A stretch of 64,000 bases of DNA from Phytopseudomonas flavescens. GTDB taxonomy: Bacteria > Pseudomonadota > Gammaproteobacteria > Pseudomonadales > Pseudomonadaceae. A program made the translations under genes and the position numbers. Under the pieces are notes generated by a model, which made no database searches, was not told the DNA's origin, and saw nothing but the letters and a program-made list of their open reading frames with translations. The stretch is from contig NZ_FNDG01000008.1 of the NCBI RefSeq assembly GCF_900100535.1, forward strand, positions 124,001-188,000, written 5' to 3'. Shown here one piece after another: positions 34,644-43,954 of the stretch (its first letter is position 1; each line of letters opens with the position of its first letter).

Positions 34644-35144
34644 TCAGCAACGAGGCTGTTCGGCGGTATAACGATGGGCCGGATCGATGGCCGCATCCAG
34701 TTTGCGAATGGCGCTCGCGCCGATCAGCAAGGGGTAATCGAAATGGCTGCGATCGGTCAGGTTGACCTCGATGGTACGTTTCTCTTCACCCAGGCAGATG
34801 TCCATGGCGACCACCGGCCGCGCGGAATAGGAAGGTTCCTCGGAACGGCCCTCCTCGGCGCGGTTCTTGATTTCGATGACGCGAGCCAGCGGCTTCTCGA
34901 AGACCTGATCATTGGCATCGTCGATGGCCAGGCGGAAACGCACCCAGTCTTCGCCATCACGCTGGAATCGTTCGATATCCCGGGCCGATAGCGATGCGCT
35001 CATGGCCCCCGTGTCCATCTTGGCCTTGAGGGTCTGGCCGATCTGCGGCAGTTGAATGTATTCGTAGCGACCGTACAGGGTCGGCTGATTGGCCATTGCC
35101 GGCAGAGTAACGGCTGCAGCCAGCAAGGCTAGAACGGTTTTCAC
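34644..35144 (-). CDS. Retropepsin-like aspartic protease family protein (DUF785/RimB-like), exported
   Basis: 166 residues. A signal peptide (MKTVLALLAAAVTLPAMA) precedes a single domain with the retropepsin catalytic motif KMDTGAMSASLSA and the second-strand YPLLIGASAIRKLDAAIDP. The family is annotated as ATP-dependent zinc protease, but the fold is that of dimeric aspartic proteases. Export makes this member periplasmic, so it cannot modify ribosomal proteins. GTG start with AAGGA nine bases upstream. A neighbour of the chemoreceptor gene, separated by 107 bases. Confidence 0.75.
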   Translation of the reverse strand: MKTVLALLAAAVTLPAMANQPTLYGRYEYIQLPQIGQTLKAKMDTGAMSASLSARDIERFQRDGEDWVRFRLAIDDANDQVFEKPLARVIEIKNRAEEGRSEEPSYSARPVVAMDICLGEEKRTIEVNLTDRSHFDYPLLIGASAIRKLDAAIDPAHRYTAEQPRC

Positions 35145-35270
35145 TCCTGAGCGTCCTTATGCTGAATAGACAGCATTGGGACTGGTTCATGAGGCAATGG
35201 TTCTAAAAACCTGCCAAGCAATCATTGCCCAGAACGGCCCCTGAGGAGCCGCAACAGGGCGAAAGCAGCC

Positions 35271-35360
35271 GTAGGGTGGATGACGCTCTTTTCATCCACC
35301 ATCGCGCTCGCAGAGCGGTGGACGGATCGGGCCGCGTAGGTGAAGCGTCGTCCACCCTAC
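35271..35360. repeat. Intergenic inverted repeat (GTAGGGTGGA type)
   Basis: Arms GTAGGGTGGATGACGCT (35271-35287) and its near-exact complement ending GTCCACCCTAC (to 35360) bracket a GC-rich spacer that holds a second smaller pair (CATCCACC/GGTGGACG). This is the 'GTAGGGTGGATGACG' dispersed sequence often seen between genes in pseudomonads, from general familiarity. It lies between the protease gene and the ABC ATPase gene. Confidence 0.65.
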
Positions 35361-35401
35361 AAATGACTGCTATCGCCTTTGAAGCGACCTTGGCCGTCGC
35401 G

Positions 35402-36128
35402 CTATAGCACCTGGCGCAGAAATGCCTGGGCGCGGGGATCCTGCGGCTGGGCGAAGAACTGTGCGGGCGGTGCGTCTTCCAGCAGCTTGCCGTGATCGAA
35501 GAACAGCACGCGGTCCGCCACTTCACGGGCAAAGCCCATTTCGTGGGTGACGCAGACCATGGTCATGCCCTCGACGGCCAGTTGCTTCATCACGTCGAGC
35601 ACTTCGCCGACCATTTCCGGGTCGAGGGCCGAAGTGGGCTCGTCGAACAGCATCACCTTGGGATCCATGCACAGGGCCCGGGCGATGGCCACACGCTGCT
35701 GCTGGCCGCCGGACAGCCGCGACGGAAACTCGCCCGCCTTCTGGCCGATACCAACCTTGTCCAGCAGCGCACGGGCCTTGGCCTCGCGCTCGGCCTTGCC
35801 ACGCTTGCGTACCACTTTCTGGGCCAGACAGAGGTTTTCCAGTACGGTCATGTGCGGGAACAGGTTGAAGTGCTGGAACACCATGCCGACTTCCCGGCGG
35901 TAGGCGTTGATATCGGTTTTCGGGTTGGCCAGGTCGAGGCCGTCGATGCTCACCGACCCGTCGTCCAGCTCTTCCAGGCCGTTGAGGCAGCGCAGGAAGG
36001 TCGACTTGCCGGAGCCGGACGGGCCGATCACCACCAGCACTTCGCCCCGCGCCACCCGAGTGGTCACACCGTCGACGGCGCGAACCTGCTGGCCCCGGGC
36101 GTCGAATACCTTGATCAGATCACGGACT

Positions 36129-36136
<8 letters not shown>
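35402..36136 (-). CDS. Polar amino acid ABC transporter ATP-binding protein
   Basis: 244 residues. Walker [11 protein letters not shown]-loop [13 protein letters not shown], signature [15 protein letters not shown], Walker [14 protein letters not shown] and switch His in CVTHEMGFA are all present; the sequence is of the GlnQ/HisP class. GTG start that overlaps the permease gene by eight bases. With the permease and binding protein upstream it makes a complete importer. Substrate is inferred as a polar amino acid or related compound. Confidence 0.92.
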
Positions 36137-37091
<955 letters not shown>

Positions 37092-37124
37092 GGCGAGTGT
37101 CTACCCATTGAGTTGCAAACATGA

Positions 37125-37149
37125 CAGCGCGCGGACGAGCCGCGCGCTG
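37125..37149 (-). promoter_or_regulatory. Intercistronic hairpin between binding-protein and permease genes
   Basis: A perfect 10-base GC-rich stem, CAGCGCGCGG / CCGCGCGCTG, with loop ACGAG, 26 bases after the binding-protein stop. There is no U-tract, so it is more likely an mRNA stabiliser or partial terminator that raises the binding protein above the permease and ATPase. Confidence 0.6.
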
Positions 37150-37175
37150 GGTGCAGCGGAACAGAGCCGTAGGCC

Positions 37176-37967
37176 CTATTCCATATCCTTGAGCCAGTTG
37201 GTGCTCTTGAACCACTTGGCATGGATGCGATCGTAGGTGCCATCTTCGCGGATCTGGTGCAGCCAGTTATTGATCCAGTTGATGCTGTCGTAGTCGCCCT
37301 TCTTCAGGCCGAAGGCCAGGGGCTCGAAGGTGAATGGCTGGTCGAGGAACACCAGCTTGCCGGCGCCAGCCTTGTTCACCGCGACGACGTTGTAAGGCGC
37401 GTCGTAGATGAAGGCATCGGCCTTGCCGTTGACCACGTCCATCACCGCTTCCTGCTCGTTGTCGAAGCCGCTGTACTTGGCCTGGGCGATCAGCTTCTTG
37501 GCGACCATCTCACCGGTGGTACCGATCTTCGAGGTGATGCGGTAGTCGGCGCTGTTCAGATCCTTGTAGCTCTTCACCTTGTCCGCCAGCTCCTTGCGGA
37601 TCAGCAGGGTCTGGCCGACCACGATGAAGGGCTCGGAGAAGTTGATGCGCAGGTTGCGCTCCTGCGTCAGGGTCATGCCCGAGCCGATCATGTCGAACTT
37701 GTCGGTCAGCAGTGCAGGGATGATGCCGTCATACGAGGTGGACACCAGTTCCAGCTTGACGTCCATGGCCTTGGCCATGGCCTTGAGCAGGTCGACTTCG
37801 AAGCCGATGATCTCGCCACGCTTGTCGGTCATTTCGAAGGGCATGTAGGTCGGGTCCATACCCACGCGCAGGGTTCCGCGCTTGACCGCGTCATCGATGA
37901 CGCCAGCCTGGGCAAGGCCCGCGAAGGCACAGACGGATAACAGCAGTGAGGCGACCAGCTTTTTCAT
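37176..37967 (-). CDS. Periplasmic amino-acid-binding protein of ABC transporter
   Basis: 263 residues. Signal peptide MKKLVASLLLSVCAFAGLAQA, then the solute-binding protein family 3 fold (GTLRVGMDPTYMPFEMTDKRG, GFEVDLLKAMAKAM, YDGIIPALLTDKFDMIGSGMT). The pattern fits polar amino acids such as cystine or glutamine-type ligands, not resolved. The start has AGGAG upstream; the in-frame extension to higher coordinates lacks a signal peptide. First gene of the binding protein, permease, ATPase operon. Confidence 0.9.
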   Translation of the reverse strand: MKKLVASLLLSVCAFAGLAQAGVIDDAVKRGTLRVGMDPTYMPFEMTDKRGEIIGFEVDLLKAMAKAMDVKLELVSTSYDGIIPALLTDKFDMIGSGMTLTQERNLRINFSEPFIVVGQTLLIRKELADKVKSYKDLNSADYRITSKIGTTGEMVAKKLIAQAKYSGFDNEQEAVMDVVNGKADAFIYDAPYNVVAVNKAGAGKLVFLDQPFTFEPLAFGLKKGDYDSINWINNWLHQIREDGTYDRIHAKWFKSTNWLKDME

Positions 37968-38172
37968 TCTTGCTCCTGAAGGGCAGACAGTCGTAAGCGC
38001 CCGGAATAGGTCACGCACCGTGGTGGTGCAGGCGACAGGCCATGGGGAAAGGCGGCGCGGCATGCTAACCGTGATCGCCGTAGATAGCGAGATATCAACG
38101 CCAGATCAGCGACAAACAGTACCAGCCAGCGGGGAACGGCAAGGCAAGAAGCAGGCCAGGAGACGCGCCGGC

Positions 38173-38610
38173 TCAGGTTTCCAGCAGCAGGGTCACCGGG
38201 CCATCGTTGATCAGGTGCACCTGCATGTGCGCGCCGAAGCGTCCGCAGGCGACCTGAGGATGCTGCGCCCGGGCCTGCTCGAACAGATGCCCGAACAGCG
38301 CCTCGCCCTGGGCAGGTGGCGCGGCGCTGGAGAAGCCCGGGCGCAGTCCGCTGCGGGTATCGGCAGCCAGGGTGAACTGCGAAACCAGCAGCAGACCGCC
38401 ACCGACCTCCTTGAGCGACAGGTTCATCTTGCCCGCCTCGTCGCTGAACACCCGGTAATTGAGCAACTTGTGCAGCAGCCTGGCGCAACTGGCCTCGCTG
38501 TCCTGCGGCTCGATGCCAACCAGCACCAGCAGGCCCTGCTCGATGGCACCGACGGTCTCTCCGGCGACGTCGACCCTGGCACTGGCGACGCGCTGCAGCA
38601 GTGCCTTCAT
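38173..38610 (-). CDS. dtd: D-aminoacyl-tRNA deacylase
   Basis: 145 residues, the full DTD length. It hydrolyses D-aminoacyl-tRNA (and mischarged glycyl-tRNA) to protect translation. The active-site motif LLVSQFTLAAD and the C-terminal Gly-cisPro motif in INDGPVTLLLE are intact. The start MKALLQRV overlaps the pip stop by ATGA, so the two form one operon. The longer upstream frame runs inside pip and is not real. Confidence 0.95.
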   Translation of the reverse strand: MKALLQRVASARVDVAGETVGAIEQGLLVLVGIEPQDSEASCARLLHKLLNYRVFSDEAGKMNLSLKEVGGGLLLVSQFTLAADTRSGLRPGFSSAAPPAQGEALFGHLFEQARAQHPQVACGRFGAHMQVHLINDGPVTLLLET

Positions 38611-39578
38611 GCTTCGTCGGGTGCCAGGTCGAGCAGGCGATGGGCGATCTCGTCGGCGGCGCGTACCAGCGCATCGGCGATGCCGGGCTCGGCGGCCGCG
38701 TGGCCCGCCTCGCGGATGATCTGCAGTTCGCTGTTGGGCCATGCCTGGTGCAGCGCCCAGGCATTGTCCAGCGGGCAGATCACGTCGTAGCGGCCATGCA
38801 CGATGATGCCCGGCAGGTGGGCGATCTTCGGCATGTCACGCAGCAGTTGATCGGGCTCGAGGAAGGCATCGTTGACGAAATAGTGGCATTCGATGCGGGC
38901 GATCGACAGCGCACGCAGGCTTTCTGCGAAACGATCGACCACCTGCGGGTTGGGCCGCAGCGTGGCGGTGCGCCCTTCCCAGCACGACCAGGCCTTGGCC
39001 GCGTGCATCTGGGCGATCTGGTCGGCGCCGGTCAGGCGTTTGTGGAACGCCCGCATCAGGTCGCCGTGCTCCTCGGCGGGAATCGGCGCCAAGTAATCCT
39101 GCCAGTAATCCGGGAACAGCCGGCTGGCGCCCTCCTGGTAGAACCATTTGAACTCCTGCGGCCGGCACAGGAAGATGCCGCGCAGGATCAGCGCCTGCAC
39201 CCGATCCGGGTGGGCCTGGGCATAGGCCAGCGACAGGGTCGAGCCCCAGGAACCGCCGAACAGCACCCATTTGTCGATGCCCAGGTGCTCGCGGATCCGT
39301 TCCATGTCGGCGACCAGATCCCAGGTGGTGTTGTTCTCCAGGCTGGCGTGGGGCGTGGAGCGGCCACAGCCGCGCTGATCGAAAGTGACGATGCGATACA
39401 GGTTGGGGTCGAAGTAACGGCGGCTCGCCGAATCGCAACCGGCGCCAGGGCCGCCATGCACGAACAGCACCGGCAGACCATCCGCCGAGCCGCTCTCATC
39501 GACATAGAGAACGTGCGGGGCATCCACCGCCAGCTCGTGACGGGCGTACGGTTTGATCTCCGGATACAGCGTCTGCAT
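38607..39578 (-). CDS. pip: Proline iminopeptidase
   Basis: 323 residues, alpha/beta-hydrolase of peptidase family S33 that removes N-terminal proline from peptides in the cytoplasm. Oxyanion motif VHGGPGAGC, the nucleophile elbow GGSWGSTLSLAYA, and the C-terminal His in REAGHAAAEPG are present, with the family's TFDQRGCGRS. The start MQTLYPEIKPY has AGGAG upstream. It is coupled to dtd and divergent from a small lipoprotein gene. Confidence 0.95.
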   Translation of the reverse strand: MQTLYPEIKPYARHELAVDAPHVLYVDESGSADGLPVLFVHGGPGAGCDSASRRYFDPNLYRIVTFDQRGCGRSTPHASLENNTTWDLVADMERIREHLGIDKWVLFGGSWGSTLSLAYAQAHPDRVQALILRGIFLCRPQEFKWFYQEGASRLFPDYWQDYLAPIPAEEHGDLMRAFHKRLTGADQIAQMHAAKAWSCWEGRTATLRPNPQVVDRFAESLRALSIARIECHYFVNDAFLEPDQLLRDMPKIAHLPGIIVHGRYDVICPLDNAWALHQAWPNSELQIIREAGHAAAEPGIADALVRAADEIAHRLLDLAPDEA

Positions 39579-39680
39579 GGTGCGCTCCTGAGGAAGATTT
39601 GAGGTAGGCTCGGGCCGCCCGCACGTGGAACGGGCTGTTGCGCTCGTCCAGGCATCATAACCATGAAAAAGGAATTCAGC

Positions 39681-40112
39681 ATGTCGATCGGGAAATTTGC
39701 CCTGCCCCTGCTGTTCGCCATCCTGTTGACGGGGTGCCGCACGGACGATGACCCGCAGGCGACGCTCGAAACGGCCGTGCAGCAGCTGCAGGACAATCTC
39801 GAGGCGAAGAAGACCGCTGCCGTGCTCGACCAACTGCACGGCGAATTCCTCGCCCAGCAGGTCAATGATCGAGATTGGGCGAAACGCACCATGACGCTGC
39901 TGTTTCTGCGCCACAACAACATCAAGGTACTCGCCCTGAGCAAGAACAGCCGCATCGACACCACCTACCGCGACAAGGGTTACACCGACGCGCAGGTGGC
40001 GCTGGTCGGTGCCGAGGGCCTGATTCCCGACAGCGCACGGCATTTCAGCGTGAAACTCGAATGGTGGCAGGACGACGGCGAATGGAAGCTGGCAAGGCTG
40101 GAGTGGGATTGA
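39681..40112 (+). CDS. Small lipoprotein of unknown function
   Basis: 143 residues. The signal sequence ends in a lipobox LLTGC (cysteine about 19), followed by an acidic RTDDD segment and a compact domain with helix QATLETAVQQLQDNLEAKK and late strands HFSVKLEWWQDDGEWKLARLEW, reminiscent of NTF2-like lipoproteins. The start at MSIGKF has AAGGAATT seven bases upstream; an in-frame ATG at 39663 (MKKEFS) lacks a ribosome binding site but cannot be excluded. I do not recognise a named family. Confidence 0.7.
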   Translation: MSIGKFALPLLFAILLTGCRTDDDPQATLETAVQQLQDNLEAKKTAAVLDQLHGEFLAQQVNDRDWAKRTMTLLFLRHNNIKVLALSKNSRIDTTYRDKGYTDAQVALVGAEGLIPDSARHFSVKLEWWQDDGEWKLARLEWD

Positions 40113-40129
40113 GGCGTCGGTGACGAACG

Positions 40130-40310
40130 TACTGGCGAATAGCAGGGTGGGTGGAGGCGCACTCGGTATGCCGATCACTCTCGATGCAGGGCGCCATAAC
40201 CCACCACCGGTGCACCACCCGATACCGCCTGATGGGTTACGCAGCGCCCACGACTGGATTGCCTGCCCCTTCATTGCTCGGCGCTGCTCACCCGTCCTAC
40301 GCGTCCAGCC
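40130..40310. repeat. Cluster of imperfect intergenic inverted repeats
   Basis: Between the lipoprotein gene and hutG there are partly complementary segments: GGTGGGTGGAGGCGC with GCGCCATAACCCACC, then CGCCTGATGGGTTACGCAGC and a CACCCGTCCTACGC end. These are forms of the GGGTTACG/CGTAACCC dispersed sequences seen between genes in this genus. No open reading frame or transposase is present in the 228-base gap. Confidence 0.5.
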
Positions 40311-40340
40311 GAACCACAGAACGATGACGGTTCAACGGAT

Positions 40341-41144
40341 TCAGGCCGGGTAACCCTCCTTTCCCCACGCCAGCACCCCTTCCAGCAATTGCTTGAGCAC
40401 CACCCGCGTCGGCTCGGCCAGGTCCGGGCGATAGCGGAACGGCTCAACCTCTTCCATGTAAGTGCTCTGGCACAACTCCAGTTGCACGGCGTGAATATCC
40501 TGCGCCGGGTCACCATAATGCCGGGTGATGTGGCCACCCTTGAAGCGCCCGTTGAGTACATGGGTGTACTGAGGATGCCTGGCGCAGATGGCCTCCAACT
40601 GGCTGGCCAGCTCTGGATCACAGGCGGCGCCGTTGAAGGTGCCGAGATTGAAGTCCGGCAACTTGCCGTCGAACAGGTGCGGGATCACCGAGCGGATCGA
40701 GTGCGCATCGAACAGCAAGGCATAACCAAACTCGGCCTTGAGGCGCGCCAGCTCCTCCTGCAGGGTTCGGTGATACGGACCCCAGATTTTTTGCAGGTAG
40801 GTCACGCGCTCTTCTTCAGACGGCTCATGTCCTTCACGGAACAACGGCACGCCGTCGAACAGGGTAGCCGGATACAGGCCGGTGGTGGCACCGACGTACA
40901 GCGGCTTGTCGTCCGATGGCCGGTTCAGGTCGATGACAAACCGCGAATACTCGCCCGACAGGGTGCTGGCGCCCAGTTCTTCGGCAAAGTCATACAGCTC
41001 GGGGATGTGCCAGTCGGTGTCCGGCAGGCTTCGTGCCTCGGGGATCAACCCGGCGTCCACCGCAGGCGTCAGGCGCAGGCCGGCGTGGGGCATGCTGATC
41101 AGCAGCGGCGTGCGGCCTTGTTTGAAGTTCAGAACCTTATCCAC
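40341..41144 (-). CDS. hutG: N-formylglutamate deformylase
   Basis: 267 residues, FGase family. Hydrolyses N-formyl-L-glutamate to glutamate and formate, the last step of the five-step (HutF-HutG) histidine pathway of pseudomonads. Family segments include PLLISMPHAGLRLTP, SRFVIDLNRPSDD and LLFDAHSIRSVIPHLFDG. GTG start with GAGGAG upstream. It is the last gene of the large minus-strand hut operon, 11 bases after hutI. Confidence 0.95.
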   Translation of the reverse strand: MDKVLNFKQGRTPLLISMPHAGLRLTPAVDAGLIPEARSLPDTDWHIPELYDFAEELGASTLSGEYSRFVIDLNRPSDDKPLYVGATTGLYPATLFDGVPLFREGHEPSEEERVTYLQKIWGPYHRTLQEELARLKAEFGYALLFDAHSIRSVIPHLFDGKLPDFNLGTFNGAACDPELASQLEAICARHPQYTHVLNGRFKGGHITRHYGDPAQDIHAVQLELCQSTYMEEVEPFRYRPDLAEPTRVVLKQLLEGVLAWGKEGYPA

Positions 41145-41155
41145 AACAACACTCC

Positions 41156-42361
41156 TCAGACGGTGACGTCGACGCCATGGCGCACGACGCGTTTATCCAG
41201 TTCGCCGCCCAGCCAGTAGGCCAGGTCGGCGGGGCGATCAATCTGCCAGGCGACAAAATCCGCGACCTTGCCCACTTCCAGCGAGCCATGGGTCGCGCCC
41301 ATGCCCAGCGCGGTGGCCGCGTGTTGGGTGGCGCCGGCCAAGGCTTCTTCCGGGGTCATGCGGAACAGCGTGCAGGCCATGTTCAGCATCAGGCGCACCG
41401 ACAACGCCGGCGAGGTGCCGGGGTTGAGGTCGCTGGCGATGGCGATCTTCACGCCGTGTTTGCGCAGCGCGTCCATCGGCGGCAACTGGGTTTCGCGCAA
41501 AAAGTAGAACGCGCCCGGCAGCAACACCGCGACCGTGCCGGAGGCGGCCATGGCGATCGCATCTTCTTCGGTCATGAACTCCAGATGGTCAGCCGACAAT
41601 GCGTGGTAACGCGCAGCCAGGCTGGCGCCATGCAAGGAGGAAAGCTGCTCGGCATGCAGCTTCACCGGCAGGCCGAGTTGCTGCGCGACAATGAACACGC
41701 GCTCCACCTGCTCCGGGGAAAACGCCAGGTATTCGCAGAACGCATCCACCGCATCCACCAGACCTTCCGCCGCCAGGGCTGGCAGCATCTCGTTGCAGAT
41801 GTGCTCGATGTAAGCGTCGGCACGATCCTTGTACTCCGGCGGCAGCGCGTGGGCCGCCAGGCAGGTGGCGCGCACGCTGACCGGCAGCGCTTCGCCGAGG
41901 CGCCGGGCCACGCGTAACATCTTGCGCTCGTTGGCCAGGTCCAGGCCGTAGCCGGACTTGATCTCCACCGTGGTCACGCCGTCGCGCAGCAGACTGCGCA
42001 GGCGCTTGTGGGCGCTGTCGAACAATTCATCTTCCGTGGCGGCACGGGTGGCGCGCACGGTGCTGGCAATACCGCCTCCCTTGGCGGCGATTTCGGCGTA
42101 GCTCACGCCTTCGAGGCGCTGCTCGAATTCGCCGCTGCGATTGCCACCGAACACCGTGTGGGTGTGGCAGTCGATCAGCCCGGGGGTCACCCACGCGCCG
42201 TGCAAGTCATGCACCTGGGCGTAATCCGCCGTCGGCACCTGGCTGCGGGGGCCGATCCATTCGATGAGCGAACCCGCGGTGACCATGGCGACATCCTCGA
42301 TGATCGAGTATTTGCCGTGGGCCATGGTTGCGACATGGCAGTGTTGCCAGAGGGTTTTCAT
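41156..42361 (-). CDS. hutI: Imidazolonepropionase
   Basis: 401 residues, amidohydrolase superfamily. Opens 4-imidazolone-5-propionate to N-formimino-L-glutamate. Metal ligands are in [16 protein letters not shown], then [29 protein letters not shown] and [16 protein letters not shown] precedes the ATG. It lies 24 bases after hutH, in the hut operon. Confidence 0.97.
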   Translation of the reverse strand: MKTLWQHCHVATMAHGKYSIIEDVAMVTAGSLIEWIGPRSQVPTADYAQVHDLHGAWVTPGLIDCHTHTVFGGNRSGEFEQRLEGVSYAEIAAKGGGIASTVRATRAATEDELFDSAHKRLRSLLRDGVTTVEIKSGYGLDLANERKMLRVARRLGEALPVSVRATCLAAHALPPEYKDRADAYIEHICNEMLPALAAEGLVDAVDAFCEYLAFSPEQVERVFIVAQQLGLPVKLHAEQLSSLHGASLAARYHALSADHLEFMTEEDAIAMAASGTVAVLLPGAFYFLRETQLPPMDALRKHGVKIAIASDLNPGTSPALSVRLMLNMACTLFRMTPEEALAGATQHAATALGMGATHGSLEVGKVADFVAWQIDRPADLAYWLGGELDKRVVRHGVDVTV

Positions 42362-42385
42362 CCACAGTCCTCGTCTGGTGGGCGG

Positions 42386-43924
42386 TTAGAGACTAGGCAG
42401 CAGCTTCGCGGTAATCAGCGCGCTCAGGCACCGCGAAGCCAGCAACTCGGTGGCCGCATGAATGTCTGGCGCAAAGAACCGGTCCAGCTCATAGAACGAC
42501 ACCTCGCTGCGAAGCAGCGCCCTCGCCTGCTCCAGTTTCGGCGACGTATTCAGGCCGTTGCGCAGATCCAGCCCCTGGGCGGCAGCCAGCCACTCGACCG
42601 CGAGAATGCCGCGGGTGTTCTCGGCCATTTCCCACAGGCGCTTGCCGGCAGCCGGGGCCATCGATACGTGGTCTTCCTGGTTGGCCGAGGTCGGCAGGCT
42701 GTCGACACTGTGCGGGTGGGCCAACGCCTTGTTCTCGCTGGCCAGTGCCGCCGCCGTCACCTGGGCAATCATGAAACCGGAGTTGACCCCGCCATTGCCC
42801 ACCAGGAACGGCGGCAATTGCGACATGTGCTTGTCCATCATCAGCGAGATGCGGCGTTCGCTCAGCGAGCCGATTTCAGCGATGGCCAGCGCCATGTTAT
42901 CCGCGGCCATCGCCACCGGTTCGGCGTGGAAGTTGCCGCCGGAGATCACCTCGCCTTCGGTGGCAAACACCAGCGGGTTATCCGACACGGCGTTGGCTTC
43001 CACCACCAGCACTTCAGCCGCCTGGCGGAACTGGGTCAGGCAGGCGCCCATGACTTGTGGTTGGCAACGCAGGGAGTACGGGTCTTGCACCTTGTCGCAG
43101 TTCTGATGCGACTGCGAGACCTGGCTGCTTTCGCCCAACAGGTCACGGTAGGCCGCCGCCGCATCGATCTGCCCACGCTGGCCGCGCGCCGCATGAATGC
43201 GCGCGTCGAACGGCGAGCGCGAGCCCAGCACGGCTTCCACGGTCAGCGCGCCGCAAGCCAGGGCGCCGGCGAACAAATCTTCGCCCTCGAACAGGCCGCG
43301 CAGGGCATACGCGGTTGACACCTGGGTGCCATTGAGCAGCGCCAGGCCTTCTTTGGCGGCAAGAGTCAGCGGGGTCAGGCCGGCGACTTTCAGCGCTTCG
43401 GGGGCTTCCAGCCATTCGCCCTTGTAGCGCGCCTTGCCTTCGCCGAGCAGCACCAGCGACATATGCGCCAAGGGTGCCAAGTCGCCGGATGCACCGACCG
43501 AGCCTTTGAGCGGAATGTGCGGGTAGACCTCGGCGTTGATCAGTGCGATCAGCGCGTCGATCACCTGGCGACGAATCCCGGAGAACCCACGGCTCAGGCT
43601 GTTGACCTTGAGTACCATGACCAGACGCACCAGCGCATCGCTGATCGGCTCACCGACGCCGGCGGCGTGGGACAGCACCAGGGAACGCTGCAGGTTTTCC
43701 AGGTCTTCGCTGGCGATACGGGTCGAGGCCAGCAGGCCGAAACCGGTGTTGATGCCGTAGGCGGTGCGATTCTCGGCGAGAATCTGCTCCACGCAGGCCA
43801 CGCTGGCTTCGATCTGCGCCGTGGCACCGTCATCCAGGGTGAGGGTTACCGGCTGCTGGTAGATGGCCCGCAGCTGGGCAAGGCTCAGTTGGCCTGGAAT
43901 CAGATTTAGCGCAGTCACATTCAT
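42386..43924 (-). CDS. hutH: Histidine ammonia-lyase
   Basis: 512 residues. Deaminates L-histidine to trans-urocanate. The MIO prosthetic group forms from A145-S146-G147 in [15 protein letters not shown], and the catalytic Tyr is in AYGINTGFG (Y56). All the other signature segments are intact, including [19 protein letters not shown], so it should be active. It lies 24 bases before hutI and 30 after a paralogue that lacks the MIO tripeptide. AGGAG lies close to the ATG. Confidence 0.97.
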   Translation of the reverse strand: MNVTALNLIPGQLSLAQLRAIYQQPVTLTLDDGATAQIEASVACVEQILAENRTAYGINTGFGLLASTRIASEDLENLQRSLVLSHAAGVGEPISDALVRLVMVLKVNSLSRGFSGIRRQVIDALIALINAEVYPHIPLKGSVGASGDLAPLAHMSLVLLGEGKARYKGEWLEAPEALKVAGLTPLTLAAKEGLALLNGTQVSTAYALRGLFEGEDLFAGALACGALTVEAVLGSRSPFDARIHAARGQRGQIDAAAAYRDLLGESSQVSQSHQNCDKVQDPYSLRCQPQVMGACLTQFRQAAEVLVVEANAVSDNPLVFATEGEVISGGNFHAEPVAMAADNMALAIAEIGSLSERRISLMMDKHMSQLPPFLVGNGGVNSGFMIAQVTAAALASENKALAHPHSVDSLPTSANQEDHVSMAPAAGKRLWEMAENTRGILAVEWLAAAQGLDLRNGLNTSPKLEQARALLRSEVSFYELDRFFAPDIHAATELLASRCLSALITAKLLPSL

Positions 43925-43954
43925 GCTCCTTTGAATTGTTCTTCTGAATAAGTG

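Noticed and set aside
39663..39680. Earlier ATG start for the small lipoprotein
   Set aside because: In frame but without a ribosome binding site, whereas the ATG at 39681 has AAGGAATT at good spacing. Kept as an alternative only.
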